64,000 nt of DNA from Tenodera sinensis (GCA_030765045.1 CM060965.1:150174374-150238373), one strand, 5' to 3'; counted from the stretch's first letter, positions 50,601-62,404 are shown. A program made the numbers and translations. The notes: generated from the sequence alone by a model not told the origin.

Positions 50601-50935
50601 TATTTTCTCGTTTCATATTATTTAATGACTCAAATATGCCAGCGGAAAATGGAGAGGGCGATATTAGAGATGAGACTCACGGATAAAGTGCAAAACGAGG
50701 AGCTGAGAAGATGTGGCTGAAAGAAACCTTTAATGGAGATGAGAAGGACAGTGCCCAGAATGCCTCAAATATCTGGGCTTACGCCACGACAGGGTGAGAT
50801 CCGATATGGGGAAAAGAGACAGAGGACGACCACGCCAGAGATGGGCAGAAGGATTTCGTAAAGTGAATGAAATGCTTGGCGATGATTGGACAAGAGTGAT
50901 AAGAGACCGAGAAAGGTGGAAGTGAGCTGTGATAT
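50600..50935 (+). pseudogene. non-LTR retrotransposon C-terminal fragment (CFDP2-type)
   Basis: The plus frames read QICQRKMERAILEMRLTDKV, QNEELRRCG, then after frame changes RMPQISGLTPRQGEIRYGEK and RGRPRQRWAEGFRKVNEMLG, DDWTRVIRDRERWK. The series RRMERAML.I.LRDRIRNEE, GRP..RW.D, W...A.DR..W is the well-known C-terminal tail of insect RTE/Jockey-like non-LTR proteins (annotated as craniofacial development protein 2-like). Only this tail survives; RT and endonuclease are absent. At least one frameshift and one stop. Confidence 0.75.
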
Positions 50936-53463
50936 TGTGAAGTTATGATGTCAATCCCAGAAGGAAAATTCGGAGGAACTAGCTCATCTTGCGAGTTCCA
51001 TAGACCTAGTTCCCACAAGTTCTTGGCCAATGGGATCTTTATCTTTAACCGCGTTTAGACATTTAATATTGCACCCTTTTAACCTAATATTCCATGTACA
51101 TGAAAGCCATGCAGACCTATTAAGCCTATACATATGTTGTAGTGGTTCGGAATATGGTTTTGACAGATTTCATCATGCTGCAAAGGGCCCACTAGGTTTT
51201 GAAAATTCGAAAGTAACACGACAGCGTACTTGAATGTTTGCATGTTTTAAAAAATACGCATTTTAAGTGATACCTTGTATCTTATGTTGTTGTTTTTTGT
51301 AATCTTGCTCACAGTACTTTGTAATAAACCTTGGATTTCGTTTGTTTCTTGGTATGCGGCCTTTTTTTCTTATCCTATATGGAGCGCGGTCTGTTTTCAA
51401 ACAAACTTGCTTTAAGGTGCCCTTACGAAAAGAATTCAGGAGCTGGAGAGAGAGGCGCCACTGTAGCTATATCCCCAAACCAACAAATGAAGCATCATAG
51501 GAAGACATTTTTAGATACACAGTGTCTCTGGCAGTATGGGGCAAAGACCCTCTTGTTGGATCCAAATGCCATTCCGACTTAGTGTTTACCCTAACCCTAG
51601 CATTACCAAGCCCTATTTCGTACCTTAGATTACCAAGGGGGGCGCGGGTAGTGCTTTGTGACTAGTAACAAAATGTCTGAGCAATTTTGAAAATGTGTTA
51701 CTATTACTTTCTGTTTTATATGAATTACATTATATATTATAACAATCCTTATTACAGAGCTTATACTACCAACAGAGGTGTCCATCGCTGGTAACAACAT
51801 ATTTCAACAATTTTAAAACATTTTTACTTTAAAATTATTTTGTTATTTTTTAAAAGTAATATTTAGTATTGTTTAACTATTCCTTTTTACCTGTGTAGAA
51901 GAATGAGATTAAGAGATCCGATCTGTGGTTTTAGCTTATGAGGAACCTGAAACCTGTATAGATGAAATTTTAAATGTAAAATGCGACGGAATGTCCTCTC
52001 ATATATGCAAGGCTGCAGTATGTCCTGATGCAGATCTTGTTAGACTTACGGCTCAGCCAGTGTTACTCTATATTTTCTGCAGTATGGACATAAGACCCAC
52101 TACCATAGAATGAAGGTTTTAAACTTCCTGTAGTATTGAACTTGTTAAACTGACAACACAATTGGGTTTCACGAAGACATTCTACCGTTCTCTGAATATT
52201 AAACTAACAGTAAAGAGACGTTTCAACAATTTATATGTATTCAATGCATGCTGACACCACAAATAACCCTATGTTAACAGCCCAATCATCTGCGATTAAC
52301 TAAATTATTTGCTTGGAAGTTCGTGTTGTCTTGACATTTCATTGCCGCTATAGTCATTTCATTTTACAGCCCTATCAAAATATCCAGAATAAATTACTAG
52401 ATACAACATTTGTCACGGCTTGTATGAAAATAATTCACTATTGTCCTTATATTTCCAATTTTGGCCTTAGAAAAACATGTGCTGACGTTCTTAATTTCAG
52501 AATAATAGTTCTCAGTATAGTTTAAATATATCTATTTGTACTTCCTAAACTCAAATTTAAGAAATAACTATATTTAAAAAAAAAAAAAAAAAAAAAAACT
52601 TCTCTGGCCCAGTTGGTAAGAAACGGTATCTAGTGATGAGTTGGACCAGTTAGAGAGGCTGTTCATTTATTTGGAATAAGGTTGTTTTACCTCAATGTTT
52701 GTATGCAATTATTTTAAAGTGTGCGTTCTTTGGTAATAGACTCGTAAGTTATATTTAGTTCAAGCTTTGACAATGCATATTCGTCTCTGAATAAATAGAC
52801 ATACAAATCTTACCTTAAATCGCTGAAACGCCCTACATATTTGGAATGGTAGAAAAAGTAGGTATCTGTGAAGGTTCCAGCTTACAGAGGGCAAGGCATA
52901 GCAGGGAGGTATTTTGGAAATGTACAGAAAAATGAACAGAGGACCCTTGTCGCGACTCATTACAGTGCGCACGCGTCTATTTATACGCAGATTGAATAAG
53001 CATTCTTATCTGTCTCTCCACAACAAAATATTGATATAGACCTCTCATTAGACCTCTATGGACATGATTAATGTATCCAGCTTTGGTGAACTGCATCCTA
53101 CGCAGATCTGAATCCATAACTCTTCATTGTTTCGCAAGTGCACTATGGTACATCTCCAACGTCATCGTACTCAAGGATCTGTACATTTCTACAATAAAAG
53201 AATAATTCACACCTTATAGTCTTCCTAACACCAGTACTTTAAGTAACCGTTCAAACTTTGTCATCAATCTACTAGACATAGTTCCACGATTGACCGTCTA
53301 CAGCGCTGTAAAGTTTTGAACCTGCCATTGCGCCTTAGCTGTCTTAGTGTACCACACATTGCTTACAACCCTTTATATTTTATTTGTTATATTATTGTAT
53401 ATGCCTTTGTTGTTGTATCTACCTTTATTTGTTAAGAACAGGTTGTAAATTTGCAGTTAATTC
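50936..53463. other. unassigned stretch
   Basis: No gene recognised. An A23 run lies at 52577-52599. Short frames (e.g. 51331-51582, 51925-52113) have no identifiable domain. Confidence 0.4.
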
Positions 53464-53599
53464 AATATGTTTACTTTCTCTAATACGCATACTAAGTAGA
53501 GCAAGTATTGTATTCCATCCAAAAATTCGATGTTGAGATTTCAGCGAAAATATGTTTTGAGGCCCACTGAATCCGAAAACAGCATTTTTAGAAAAATGT

Positions 53600-53601
<2 letters not shown>

Positions 53602-53694
<93 letters not shown>
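53602..53694. repeat. (GT)n(GA)n microsatellite
   Basis: About 39 GT units then seven AG units in the variable slot of the forward copy N/Q. Confidence 0.97.
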
Positions 53695-53695
<1 letters not shown>

Positions 53696-53852
53696 ACAGC
53701 ATAACTCTAAAACGAAAAGTCGGTTAATAACCAAAGTTGATATTTAAGTTTAGTATCTTTCAAGGATGCGACACTAAAATTTTGAAGAAAATTACTTTAC
53801 CTTAAGCTACCCTTTAGCTAGAAAGTGTTTCGATATTTTCTCCAAAATGGCT

Positions 53853-55464
53853 CTAATGATTTTCATTAAAATGGTATAAGTATTTTTTAATGGCAAATGA
53901 AATGTATATTTTGAATTTTCTGGCTGTAGCCCACGTAGTCTTGTTTCCTCGATGAATTTTGCACAACTGGTAAACCCTAAGGAACAGACCATATCTTACT
54001 CTATAAAAATCTGATGTGTTGCACTCACATGACTTTCTCTACTCTTGTACTAACCATTCTTACAAACTCATATTCTTATATCTTCTTCGTGTTAGTTAAA
54101 ATAAACATTTGTACAAATTATCTTATTGCTTATTTCCTTGTAGGTGCAAGGGGAATATTGGAATTCAGTAGGCTTTGTGCGATAGTCAAATCTTTTAAAG
54201 CTTTGAGATCCCGTTCTTTGCACACTTAACATATAAAAAAATGAACAACGATGTTCCGTTTTATGAAAGTTTTTAAGTTTTCCAATACTCACACACATAA
54301 CAAGGAATATCTCCGAACTGGTTCACGCTATAAGAAAATTTATTGAGACATAAATTGTGTATTTTAGCAAGATCTACATTTTTTGTATAGTTTGATTTGG
54401 TCTATCTCTAACGGTTTACCAGTTATGCAAAAGTCGTCCACAGTAAATACGACTACAGGAGCTATAGCCAGACAATTCAAAATATGCATTTCATTTGTCA
54501 TAAAAATATCTCAAAATATGACATTTTAATAAAAATCGTTAGAGCCATTTTCAAGAAAATCAAAATTTTCGAAAAATGTTCCATGTAAAGGGTAGGTTAG
54601 AGTGAGGCTATTTTCTTCAAAATGTTCGTCTCGCATCCTTGAACGACATTAAACTTAAATACCATCTAATGATTTTCATTAAAATGGTATAAGTATTTTT
54701 TAATGGCAAATAAAATGTATATTTTGAATTTTCTGGCTATAGCCTACGTAGTCTTGTTTACTCTTGATGAATTTTGCACAACTGGTACACCCTAAGGGAC
54801 AGACCATATCTTACTCTATAAAAATCTGAGGTGTTGCACTTGCATGATTTTCTCTACTCTTGCACCAACCATTCTTACAAACTCTTATTCCTATATTTTC
54901 TTCGTGTTAGTTAAGACAAACATTTCTACAAATTATCTTACTGCTTATTTCCTTGTAGGTGCAAGGGGAATATTAGAATACAGTAGGCTTTGTGCGATAG
55001 TCAAATCTTTTAAAGATTTGAGATCCCGTTCTTTGCACACTTAACATATAAAAAAATGAACAACGATGTTCCATTTTACGAAAGTTTTTAAGTTTTCCAA
55101 TACTCACACACATAACAAGAAATGGTTCACGCTATAAGAAAATTTATTGAGACATAAATTGTGTATTTTAGCAATATCTACATTTTTTGTAGAGTATGAT
55201 TTGGTCTATCTCTAACGGTATACCAGTTATGCAAAAGTCATCCACAGTAAATACAACTACAGGAGCTATAGCCAGAAAATTCAAAATATACATTTCATTT
55301 GTCATAAAAATATCTCAAAATATGACATTTTAATAAAAATCGTTAGAGCCATTTTCAAGAAAATAAAAATTTTCGAAAAATGTTTCATGTAAAGGGTAGG
55401 TTAGTGAGGCTATTTTCTTCAAAATCTTCGTATCGCATCCTTAAGACATTAAACTTAAATACCA
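53853..55464. repeat. tandem duplication, ~812 bp period, spanning an element junction
   Basis: CTAATGATTTTCATTAAAAT occurs at 53853 and 54665, and all sequence between the two recurs collinearly up to AAACTTAAATACCA at ~55464. Each unit includes the same forward/reverse junction (CTTACTCTATAAAAATCTGA at ~53995 and ~54805), so the duplication arose after the nested insertion. The second unit has small deletions and scattered substitutions. Confidence 0.92.
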
Positions 55465-55661
55465 ACTTTGGTTTTTAACCGACTTTTCGTTTTTGAGTTA
55501 TGCTGTCCACACACACACATGGACACATTTCTAAAAATGGTTTTTTTTTGGGGGGGTGGGCGATTCAGGGGGTCTCAAAACATATATTTCCGGTAAAATC
55601 TCGACATCGAATTTTTGGGTGGAATACAATACTTCCCCTACTTACCAGTAGAGAAAGTAAT
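54006..55661 (-). mobile_element. ACTTTC-family element, copy O/P (reverse), nested and partly duplicated
   Basis: The right end AAATCTGATGTGTTGCACTC, then GACTTTCTCTACTCTTGTAC, lies at 54006. The left end CTTCCCCTACTTACCAGTAG, then AGAAAGTAA, closes at 55661. With the tandem duplication removed, the element is ~840 bp, complete and well preserved, with only a short CA-type slot (CACACACACATGGAC) and T8G7 at 55541-55556. Confidence 0.83.
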
Positions 55662-56011
55662 ATGAGATCCCGTCCAAACACAATTTGTGCCCAAATAATT
55701 TTTGTGTGGAAGAACCATTTCAGCGGTATTCCTTGTTATTTGAATGAGGTTTGCAGTACTTGCACTTTTTTCAAATGGAATCTAGTAATTCACTTTCTTA
55801 TATCTTAGCTCTGCAAAGAGAACGGAATGTCAAAGCCTTTATATAGCGACCAGGTTTAAAAGATTTGACTATTGCTCGAAGCCTACTGTAGACCTGACGA
55901 GGAACTTGATTTTCACTTTAATGTTGTAAGGAATTGGTAATTATTAGAGTCAGAACCCTCTTACAGGAAACAAAAGGGTTTGGACTATAGCAATGGGCAG
56001 ATGTAAGTCTG

Positions 56012-56230
56012 TCACATGATCACAACACAGTCGACGTAGTAGCAGCGTTGTAGATAGTGTTTGGATAACTTACATTCAACGTTGTCACCATTTGCAGTAA
56101 AATGTTCTCTACCAAATTCTTGTACAATTCTTGTACGAGAATGTTTTGACTTTCGTGCTGCAGGCATTTTACTGTGTGGAACTAATGAGCACATTCGAGA
56201 GACACTATGCCCTGTAGGCAGTGTGTTTTG
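56012..56230 (-). pseudogene. hAT / CGGBP1-like N-terminal fragment
   Basis: Minus frame from ~56170: MPAARKSKHSRTRIVQEFGR, then EHFTANGDNVECKLSKHYL. It matches the start of CGGBP1-like proteins (basic stretch, FG..F...G....CK.C) and resembles the relic at 1277 (FGRNNFVLNGDTIHCKLC). The second zinc-binding Cys is absent (CKLS) and nothing beyond the finger is recognisable. GTAAGT immediately after the first Cys codon resembles a splice donor, but no acceptor is supported. A relic. Confidence 0.62.
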
Positions 56231-56479
56231 TGCTGTGACTATCCCCGTGCAGTGACGTCACACTCTGCCCCTGTGGAGGTAACTTGAAACAAACTCATTT
56301 GGCGATAGCTGTATAACTAGAGCTTCGGTCTCTAGTAATTATATTATACTTGGTGACATGTGCATATTTTATGTTCGCTTTAGTTTATAAGATAAATGCT
56401 AGTTTGTGGAAATATTGGTAAGCAAATGTTTATATCCAGAAATAATTACGATTTATTAAAACGTATATATTGTAATTGT

Positions 56480-56960
56480 GATATTTTCGTTGATAAAACA
56501 TTTTGTGACCTTATTTTCATGAAGAATAGGCGTAATTTTTCTGACAGGCAACAAAATAGGGGACTAATTCTTCCGATTTAAAAAAAATGTAGACCAAATT
56601 AAGGAGGTTGATAAGGGAAAAAAACTACATTATGAGTGTTGTATTCCTCATTTAAGAGTCAAATACAACATTTTAAATTGGGAAGTGATTGATCTACTGT
56701 TTGGTGCTCGTGAAATGATTACTAAATTTACTGTTAATTTGTTTCAACGTTTTGAATTTCAATTAAATGTTTTAGAAGATATTGGTTTACAAATTATCCA
56801 TGCTTCTTTGCACATTTTACACAATCATTCTAAAATGGCTAGATGTGCTATTTCCAAATTTTATAATAATTTTGTACATTACTATATTTTATCTAACAAA
56901 TATTTTTACATTACACGATATCTTATCCTTTATCATTTATTATAATTAAAAACGGAAAGC
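56480..56960 (+). mobile_element. R2/R4-type retrotransposon 3' fragment, second copy of the 23.9 kb subfamily
   Basis: Plus frames: DRQQNRGLILPI, KKNVDQIKEVDKGKKLHY, CCIPHLRVKYNILNWEVIDL, LFGAREMITKFTVNLFQRF and VLEDIGLQIIHASLHILHNH. These align with LILDPTIRLERNVDQIKEII and the C-terminus of the 23.9 kb fragment, and with WEVKGLLFGARGT of the 15-17 kb element. The 3' sequence (TAAAATGGCTAGATGTGCTA, TTTATCATTTATTATAATT) also parallels that at 24270-24400. The catalytic LDPT motif is damaged (LPI, with an indel). It is followed by a different R2/R4-type fragment. Confidence 0.75.
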
Positions 56961-56999
56961 TTCTACAAGAGGAACTGATTACCACTGCTGGATCAATTA

Positions 57000-58250
57000 T
57001 GAGCATTGGACGAAGAGATTAAATACCTTGGTGCAACATTTAGGGGCATAATAGTATTTAATGAAACACAGGTTCTAGAGAAATTAAAATTAAATCTTGA
57101 AAAGCTTACTTCTACTCACTTGCTCCAGCCTAGTCAAAAACTTAGTTATAAATCAGTTTATTGGGCCCACTTTGATCTATCCTTTCCATTCGGTTCCAAT
57201 AGAGAAAATTCCAAAGGTATGGCTCCAGAAAGCAAATAAGATGATCAAAAGTGCTGTAAAGGAAATCCTACAACTACCAAATGACACCCCGAACGTATGC
57301 TGTACACCAACACAAAGTTTAAGGGATTATCAATAATACGTGTGACTTGGGAAGCTTATCTTCAACAATTAAATATTAACACCAAACTTGAAAATCTAGA
57401 CGATGAACATGTAAACGTTTTTCGCAATTTTGCAGCCATAAGAACTCGATGCCTCACAGAGTTGCATATACCAGAGGAGTCCTCCACAAACTCCGTTAAA
57501 CAACTTAGGGAGAAACTAAGACGCCAGGAGTTTGAAGCCTGGTGTGCATACCCTCAGAAAGGAAGAGGAGTGGCACTCTTTGGCGAAGTTCCTGCTGCCA
57601 ACACTTGGATTTTAAAACATAATGGGTTATCCAGCTCAGAATGGCGTGACATGTTGAAGATGACAGCTATGGTGGTTCCAGTACGTTCACTTCCGGGACG
57701 CTCCACGGGTACAAGCCACTGCAGACATTGCAGTGAGATAGAAACTTTACCGCATGTACTCGGGAATTGTCCTCAGGGAGAGTTGCTGCGAATAAAGCGT
57801 CACAACACCATAAGAACTCTGCTTGCCAATGCTTTGCGAAGCACAGGATTAGAAGTCCACGAAGAAGTACACTGTGTGGCTGACTGTGGCAGTAACCGTC
57901 GAATTGATGTCATTGCTATCGACAGGAAGAAAGGGACAGCTGAGATCTTAGATCCCACAGTGAGGTTTGAGACATCCTTAGACCAGCCAGCAGAAGTGGA
58001 TCGTGAAAAGAAGAAAATATATGAGCCAACAATTCCATTCTTCACTGCCTCATATAATATCAGCAACATCGTGGTCACAGGCCTGTTCTTCGGAGCAAGG
58101 GGCACAATACCAAAATCATTTGTGCAATGGAGACAACAATATAAGCTCCCTAAACAGCTACAGGACGACATTGTCCTAACCACAATAAAATACTCTGTGG
58201 CAATATGCCGAAATCATTTGTATGGTAACCATAATATTTAAATTTGAAAG
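57000..58250 (+). pseudogene. R2/R4-type retrotransposon RT thumb + zinc knuckle + endonuclease, frameshifted
   Basis: Three overlapping plus frames form one protein. 57006: DEEIKYLGATFRGIIVFNET (YLG thumb motif). Shift near 57150: IPKVWLQKANKMIKSAVKEI, LQLPNDTPN. Shift near 57297: FKGLSIIRVTWEAYLQQLNI, then LRRQEFEAWCAYPQKGRG, VPVRSLPGRSTGTSHCRHCS, EIETLPHVLGNCPQGELLR (CCHC knuckle), SNRRIDVIAIDRKKGTAEIL, DPTVRFE (endonuclease core, Asp and E-L-D-P-T present), VTGLFFGARGTIPKSF and NHLYGNHN, with a stop at 58241. It is homologous to residues ~362-750 of the 15-17 kb protein but with an extended C-terminus. The RT palm is missing. The endonuclease frame alone is open for 314 codons. Confidence 0.83.
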
Positions 58251-58904
58251 TACTAATAATATACATCAAATAATCATTTTAACTGTACCATATACCATAT
58301 ACTAACAAAAACTTTGCTTTTATTTTTATCCTTTTTATGTATTCATTTAAAACACCTGTAAGTTATTCTGTGTCACATGGAAAACCTTTATCTAAGGTCA
58401 GATTTAATAATAAAATAACATTGCCCATCTCTACAGATCTATTAGCAGATGTTTATAAGTCAACCCGAAAACAGGACAGCTATCGAACTACTGGACTTTC
58501 CTCTTGCACATGCAAAAATATTAGGTGTAATTTCTGCAAATATTTGTTTCGAGTGGCATGAAGAAGACAGAGGAACAAGTATCTATAGGAATAATTAGTA
58601 GACTTAGTATAATTAATATTAGTAAATGTATTTAAAATACACTAATCAGTTCGCCAATACTCATATTGAATTAAACATTAACTAATAGGTTAAATGGGAT
58701 AAAAAATAAAATAATATCTGCCAGCTATGTCCAGATACCTAATTTCTTATATCTGGATGTAGTGTGCGGATATTTTGATTTATTGAAACTTATTGATTAC
58801 AATTTGTTCACAATAGAATGTGCAGAAGTTACTAACCTAAATTAAACCAAATAACAATAACGAAAATTAGTGATAGTTTAAAGTTATATGAGATCTCATA
58901 GTAT
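58251..58904. other. probable 3' UTR and spacer
   Basis: CTACAGATCTATTAGCAGAT and AACAGGACAGCTATCGAACT near 58430-58490 resemble ACAGATTTATTAGCAGACTG and AATAGGACAGCTATCCTGCT at 24420-24475. So at least to ~58500 this belongs with the R2/R4-type elements. The rest is featureless. Confidence 0.5.
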
Positions 58905-59620
58905 TCATGCAATTTATTGTTCCCTGGCCGGTGCTATTCGTCTCTGGTAGGCTGTCCAAGTCTTATCAGGCTGTCGTTTTGGCCTCGTTCTTTTCCTTTC
59001 TGCTTACAGTTGTCGTCCAGTGATCCACTGAAAGCTTCTTCTGTTCTATGTAATTGTTCTTGGTATAACAGGTCCAGGAGTTTGGGGCACTTGGTTTCGG
59101 TTATATTGATTTGACAATCTTAATGATCGACGGGGTGATGGTACAATAGTCTCTGGAGGTCTATAAAAATTTCTGAGATTTCTTTCTTGTTCAGTTTGTC
59201 TTAAAGATCTTTCTGCTATACTGATTTGAGTCGCTAACTCATTTAAAGTATTTAGATTTTCCTTATTCCTGACCATTTCCGATAAAGTGAGGTGCATGAG
59301 CTTTTCCCTATTAGATTGTGCTATTTCACTGTATTTCTGACAGTTCAACATTAATTGCTCAGGAGTATCTTCTGTATTGCATCTGGTGCACATTTCAGAG
59401 TTGATGATATTAAAACGTTTTAAGTAAGTGCCATATGGCCCATGGCCCGTAATATAGTGCAATGCAGCTTGTAAGGGATTTAAGTGCTTTAGTCGTAACC
59501 TTTCTCGTATATTAGGGTAAAACACATAGGTGCGCCTCTCAGTTTGAGGTTATCCCATTCTGACTGCCATAATGAGCATTCCAGCATTCGACAACAGGTC
59601 GCACAGGTTCTCCTGTACGG
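58905..59620 (-). pseudogene. 3' end of a second non-LTR element (RNase H-distal region)
   Basis: Minus reading: LWQSEWDNLKLRGA near 59565, then after a frame change YPNIRERLRLKHLNPLQAAL (59520), HYITGHGPYGTYLKRFNIIN, CTRCNTEDTPEQLMLNC, and a Gln/Glu/Arg-rich tail with RPPETIVPSPRRSLRLSNQY to a stop at 59046. The TGHG.(F/Y)..YL..F.I..S..C..C...DTPEQL...C pattern is the zinc-binding C-terminus found after RNase H in I-, R1- and LOA-type elements, so this is not part of the Jockey ORF2 that ends at 59812. AATAAA at ~58918 on the minus strand could mark the 3' end. The element is 5'-truncated or was invaded by the Jockey copy. Confidence 0.72.
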
Positions 59621-59811
59621 GATGTTGTGTTTGCACAGCACCTAGCCGCTAATGCGACTTTATCTGTGCGGTATTTAAGATTGTCATTGTGTTGTCATGC
59701 TTTTGTGTCCTGGGCAATGGTTTCTTTCTGTATACCTAATTTAGGATACAGAAAGGGGCAGCAATAGGTGTTGGGGTAATGATGTGTTAGAAGATGGGAG
59801 TGGCATTACCC

Positions 59812-62404
59812 TTAACCAAGGGCGTCCTTGGGTGGGTGGTAACTTTTCCTTCTTCGAGGTGCTCTATGGTCGTATTGACCTAATGCCCGTACCAGCTGAT
59901 TGGTGTGGGAGTTAAGTTTGGAGTGCATGGTTCGGGATCGCTCCCTTACCAAGTCCATGATGTAGGGTAGTCCTGACTGGTTGTGAAGGATGTGAGACGG
60001 GAATCTACGCCCGGTATCATAAATCATTCTTAACGCCCTGTTCTGCACTGACTGCAGTTTGCGTATGGTAGAGGGTGCTGCTGATCCCCAGGCTTCGCAG
60101 CCGTATAGGATCAATGGCGGAATGATTGCCCGGTAAATTCTCAATTTTAGGTGGTTGGGCATGGTAGATCTGAGGATGGGGTAGAGCTGTCTAACCGCAG
60201 CGTGACCAAGTTTGGCCTTTGCGCGGACGTGTGGGGCTATCAAGGAGAATGCCTAAATATTTGGCGGAGGTTACCCATGAGATATTTCTCCGCCTAAGCC
60301 GAAGTGACTGATCTGGCCACCAATGGTGAACCTTACCAAGAAGGAGAGCGGAGCTTTTCCCCGGACTAATAGCCATTCTCCACTTCTCACTCCAACGGCG
60401 TCGAGCTGTCGTTGAAGGGGAGGGAGGCAATATCTCACGTTTTTGTTTTGTGCCATGATGAGGACGTCGTCCTGGCATGTCGCAGTGTGTTGTTCCGTGG
60501 GGAAATCGGACATGTAAGCTGCGAAGAGTAGCGGGGAGAGTACAGTCTCCTTCCGCATTCACTCTGAAAGTGCGGTCCTGAAGGAAACTGCTAATTATAG
60601 TGAGATATGGAGGAGGGATATTTGCCTGCTTTAGTTTGTACAGTAGGCCTTGGTGTCAAGTTGTGGCGAAGGCCTTTTCCAAGGCCAGCAACACCACTAT
60701 GGTCATGATGTTTCCCTGGAAACCCAGGGAAACCATCTCGGCCACACGCAGCAACTGCATGGTCGTGGAATGACCCCGACGAAAACCAAACTGGTGATCC
60801 GGTAGGAGTTGCCTCTCCTCAAAAAGAGGTATTAGGTGGGTAAGGAGCAACCGCTCAAAACCTTTTGAGACAATTGGAAGAATGCTGATGGAGCGGTACT
60901 TGTTAGGAAAGACTGGGTTCTTGCTCGGTTTCAATATACACACCACACTTGCCTCCTTCAAGAAAACCGGAAAGTAACGAAGACGGAGGCATGCATTGAA
61001 GATCCGGGTTAAGCGAACCACAGCCTTTTTGGGTAGGTGCTGGAGCATGAGCGCCGTGACGCCATCATGTCCAGGGGATTTGTTGGGATTCAGACTTTGG
61101 ATTTCGGAAATCACCGCTTTCGGGGTGATTATAGGAAGTTGGATCACCTCGTGTAGCCGCTGCGGTTCCTGATAGAGGTAATCCACGGTTGCTTCCACAA
61201 GTTCAGTAAAGTCTTCGTCTTCCGGGTCCTCCTGGGATTCGAACTGTACCTCAAGGTGGTCCGCGAACACAGTGGCTTTCTCGTCTGGCTCAAAGGCGAG
61301 TCGCCCACGAGTGCCGTGCAAGGGATGCTAGTATTGGGTCTTTTCCTGAAGGTTTACGGTTTGTAATGTGTTTTCCCAGGCTGATGTTCTATGCACACGG
61401 AGCAGTCGCCTTACCAGGGATTTGAACCACTGGTAAACTGCTCCTATCCTGGGATGGCGGAAACGCTGCCATAGCTTCCGAACAGTTGCCTTGGCTTTTA
61501 TCAACTGTCGGAGTTCTATAGGTAAGGTTCTAGGATCTGGGGTGTTGGTGCGAATGCCGTGGGTATGTGTGCGTACCGCATTTAGGATGTGGTGGGAAAA
61601 ATCCGACGCTGCCTCTTCCAACGCCTCGATATCATCGATGCGTGGTCGAGGGTCGACGGAACGGTGAAGTTCTAGGACGGCTGAATCCCAGTTGGTCTCA
61701 AATGTCCAGTGTGAGTTTAACAGAGCTGGCATGGCTACTGTGGAATCTATCACGACAGGGTCCTGGTCAGAATCCAGCTCGTTTACTGCCGAGAGGTCAA
61801 AGTTTAATGGCATGTTCTTGGTGATCATGATGTCTAAGCCGTCAGGCCTGCCGCGGGCCGGAGGGAATGTAGGACCTCTCGGTCCGTGCGCGACACGGTT
61901 TGGGTCTCCGCTGATGAGGCAGTAGAGCCCGCGCCCCCTCTGGTTGCTAATGCGACTGTACCAGAGCCCATGCTTCGCGTTGAGATCTCCAGTGATGCAG
62001 ACTACTGGGTGTAGGTTGAGGAGACTGGTATAATCTGCTTCATAGAAGCGATGATCTGGAGGGTCATAAGCCGCAATCCACAATGTGTCCACACCGCCAA
62101 TGGCAAGCCTAATGGCAGTAGCCTTCACATGTTGAAGCGCAGGAAGAGGAAAAGGTGTATGGGTGATGATGCTTTTGATGAAGATAGCTGTACCACCGCC
62201 CTGTTGGCCGATCCGATCAGACCGATGGGTGACGTAACTAGGCAGCGAGAAGTTTATACCAGCATGCAGGTGTGTCTCGGTCACCAAGAGGTTGTCGATC
62301 CCGTAGGATTGTACAAATTCTAGAATGCTTGGACGTTATTCCCTTACTCCATTGGCATTCCAGAAAGCGGCGCATAGTGGTCTACGCACAACACGGTGGG
62401 CCAT
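59812..62404 (-). pseudogene. Jockey-type ORF2: endonuclease-reverse transcriptase, broken
   Basis: Start ATG at 62404 (MAHRVVRRPLCAAFWNANGV), with an in-frame TAA at codon 23. Endonuclease: TETHLHAGINFSLPSY (62287), GGGTAIFIK, CITGDLNAKHGLW, PDGLDIMITKN, ELDSDQDPVVI; the catalytic SDH triplet reads SDQ. RT (61321-60656): LNPNKSPGHDGVTALML, FPVFLKEASVVCILKPSKNP, KYRSISILPIVSKGFERLL, DHQFGFRRGHSTTMQLLRV. Motif A reads LLALEKAFATT, lacking the catalytic Asp, followed by an in-frame TGA where Trp is usual. GLLYKLKQANIPPPYLTIIS continues, then ~40 bp are missing before VLSPLLFAAYMSDFP. The YADD box reads CQDD (QDDVLIMAQ). Thumb: SAKYLGILLDS, then LILYGCEAWGSAAPSTIRKL to the stop at 59812. The intact family protein nicks DNA and copies its RNA there; this copy cannot. 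Confidence 0.85.

Larger units (their letters stand above)
53464..55890 (+). mobile_element. ACTTTC-family element, host copy N/Q, split by a reverse copy
   Basis: The forward left part 53464-54005 runs from TTTACTTTCTCTAATACGCA to GACCATATCTTACTCTATA. The forward right part 55662-55890 resumes ATGAGATCCCGTCCAAACAC, then GAACCATTTCAGCGGTATTC, AAAAGATTTGACTATTGCTC and GAAGCCTACTGTA, where it breaks off. In intact copies TCTTACTATACAAAAAATGTAGATC is continuous, so both parts belong to one element. The variable slot is a long (GT)n (53602-53680) plus (GA)n. Confidence 0.78.

Noticed and set aside
57800..58183. Minus-strand 127-codon frame
   Set aside because: Shadow of the R2/R4-type endonuclease frame on the plus strand.
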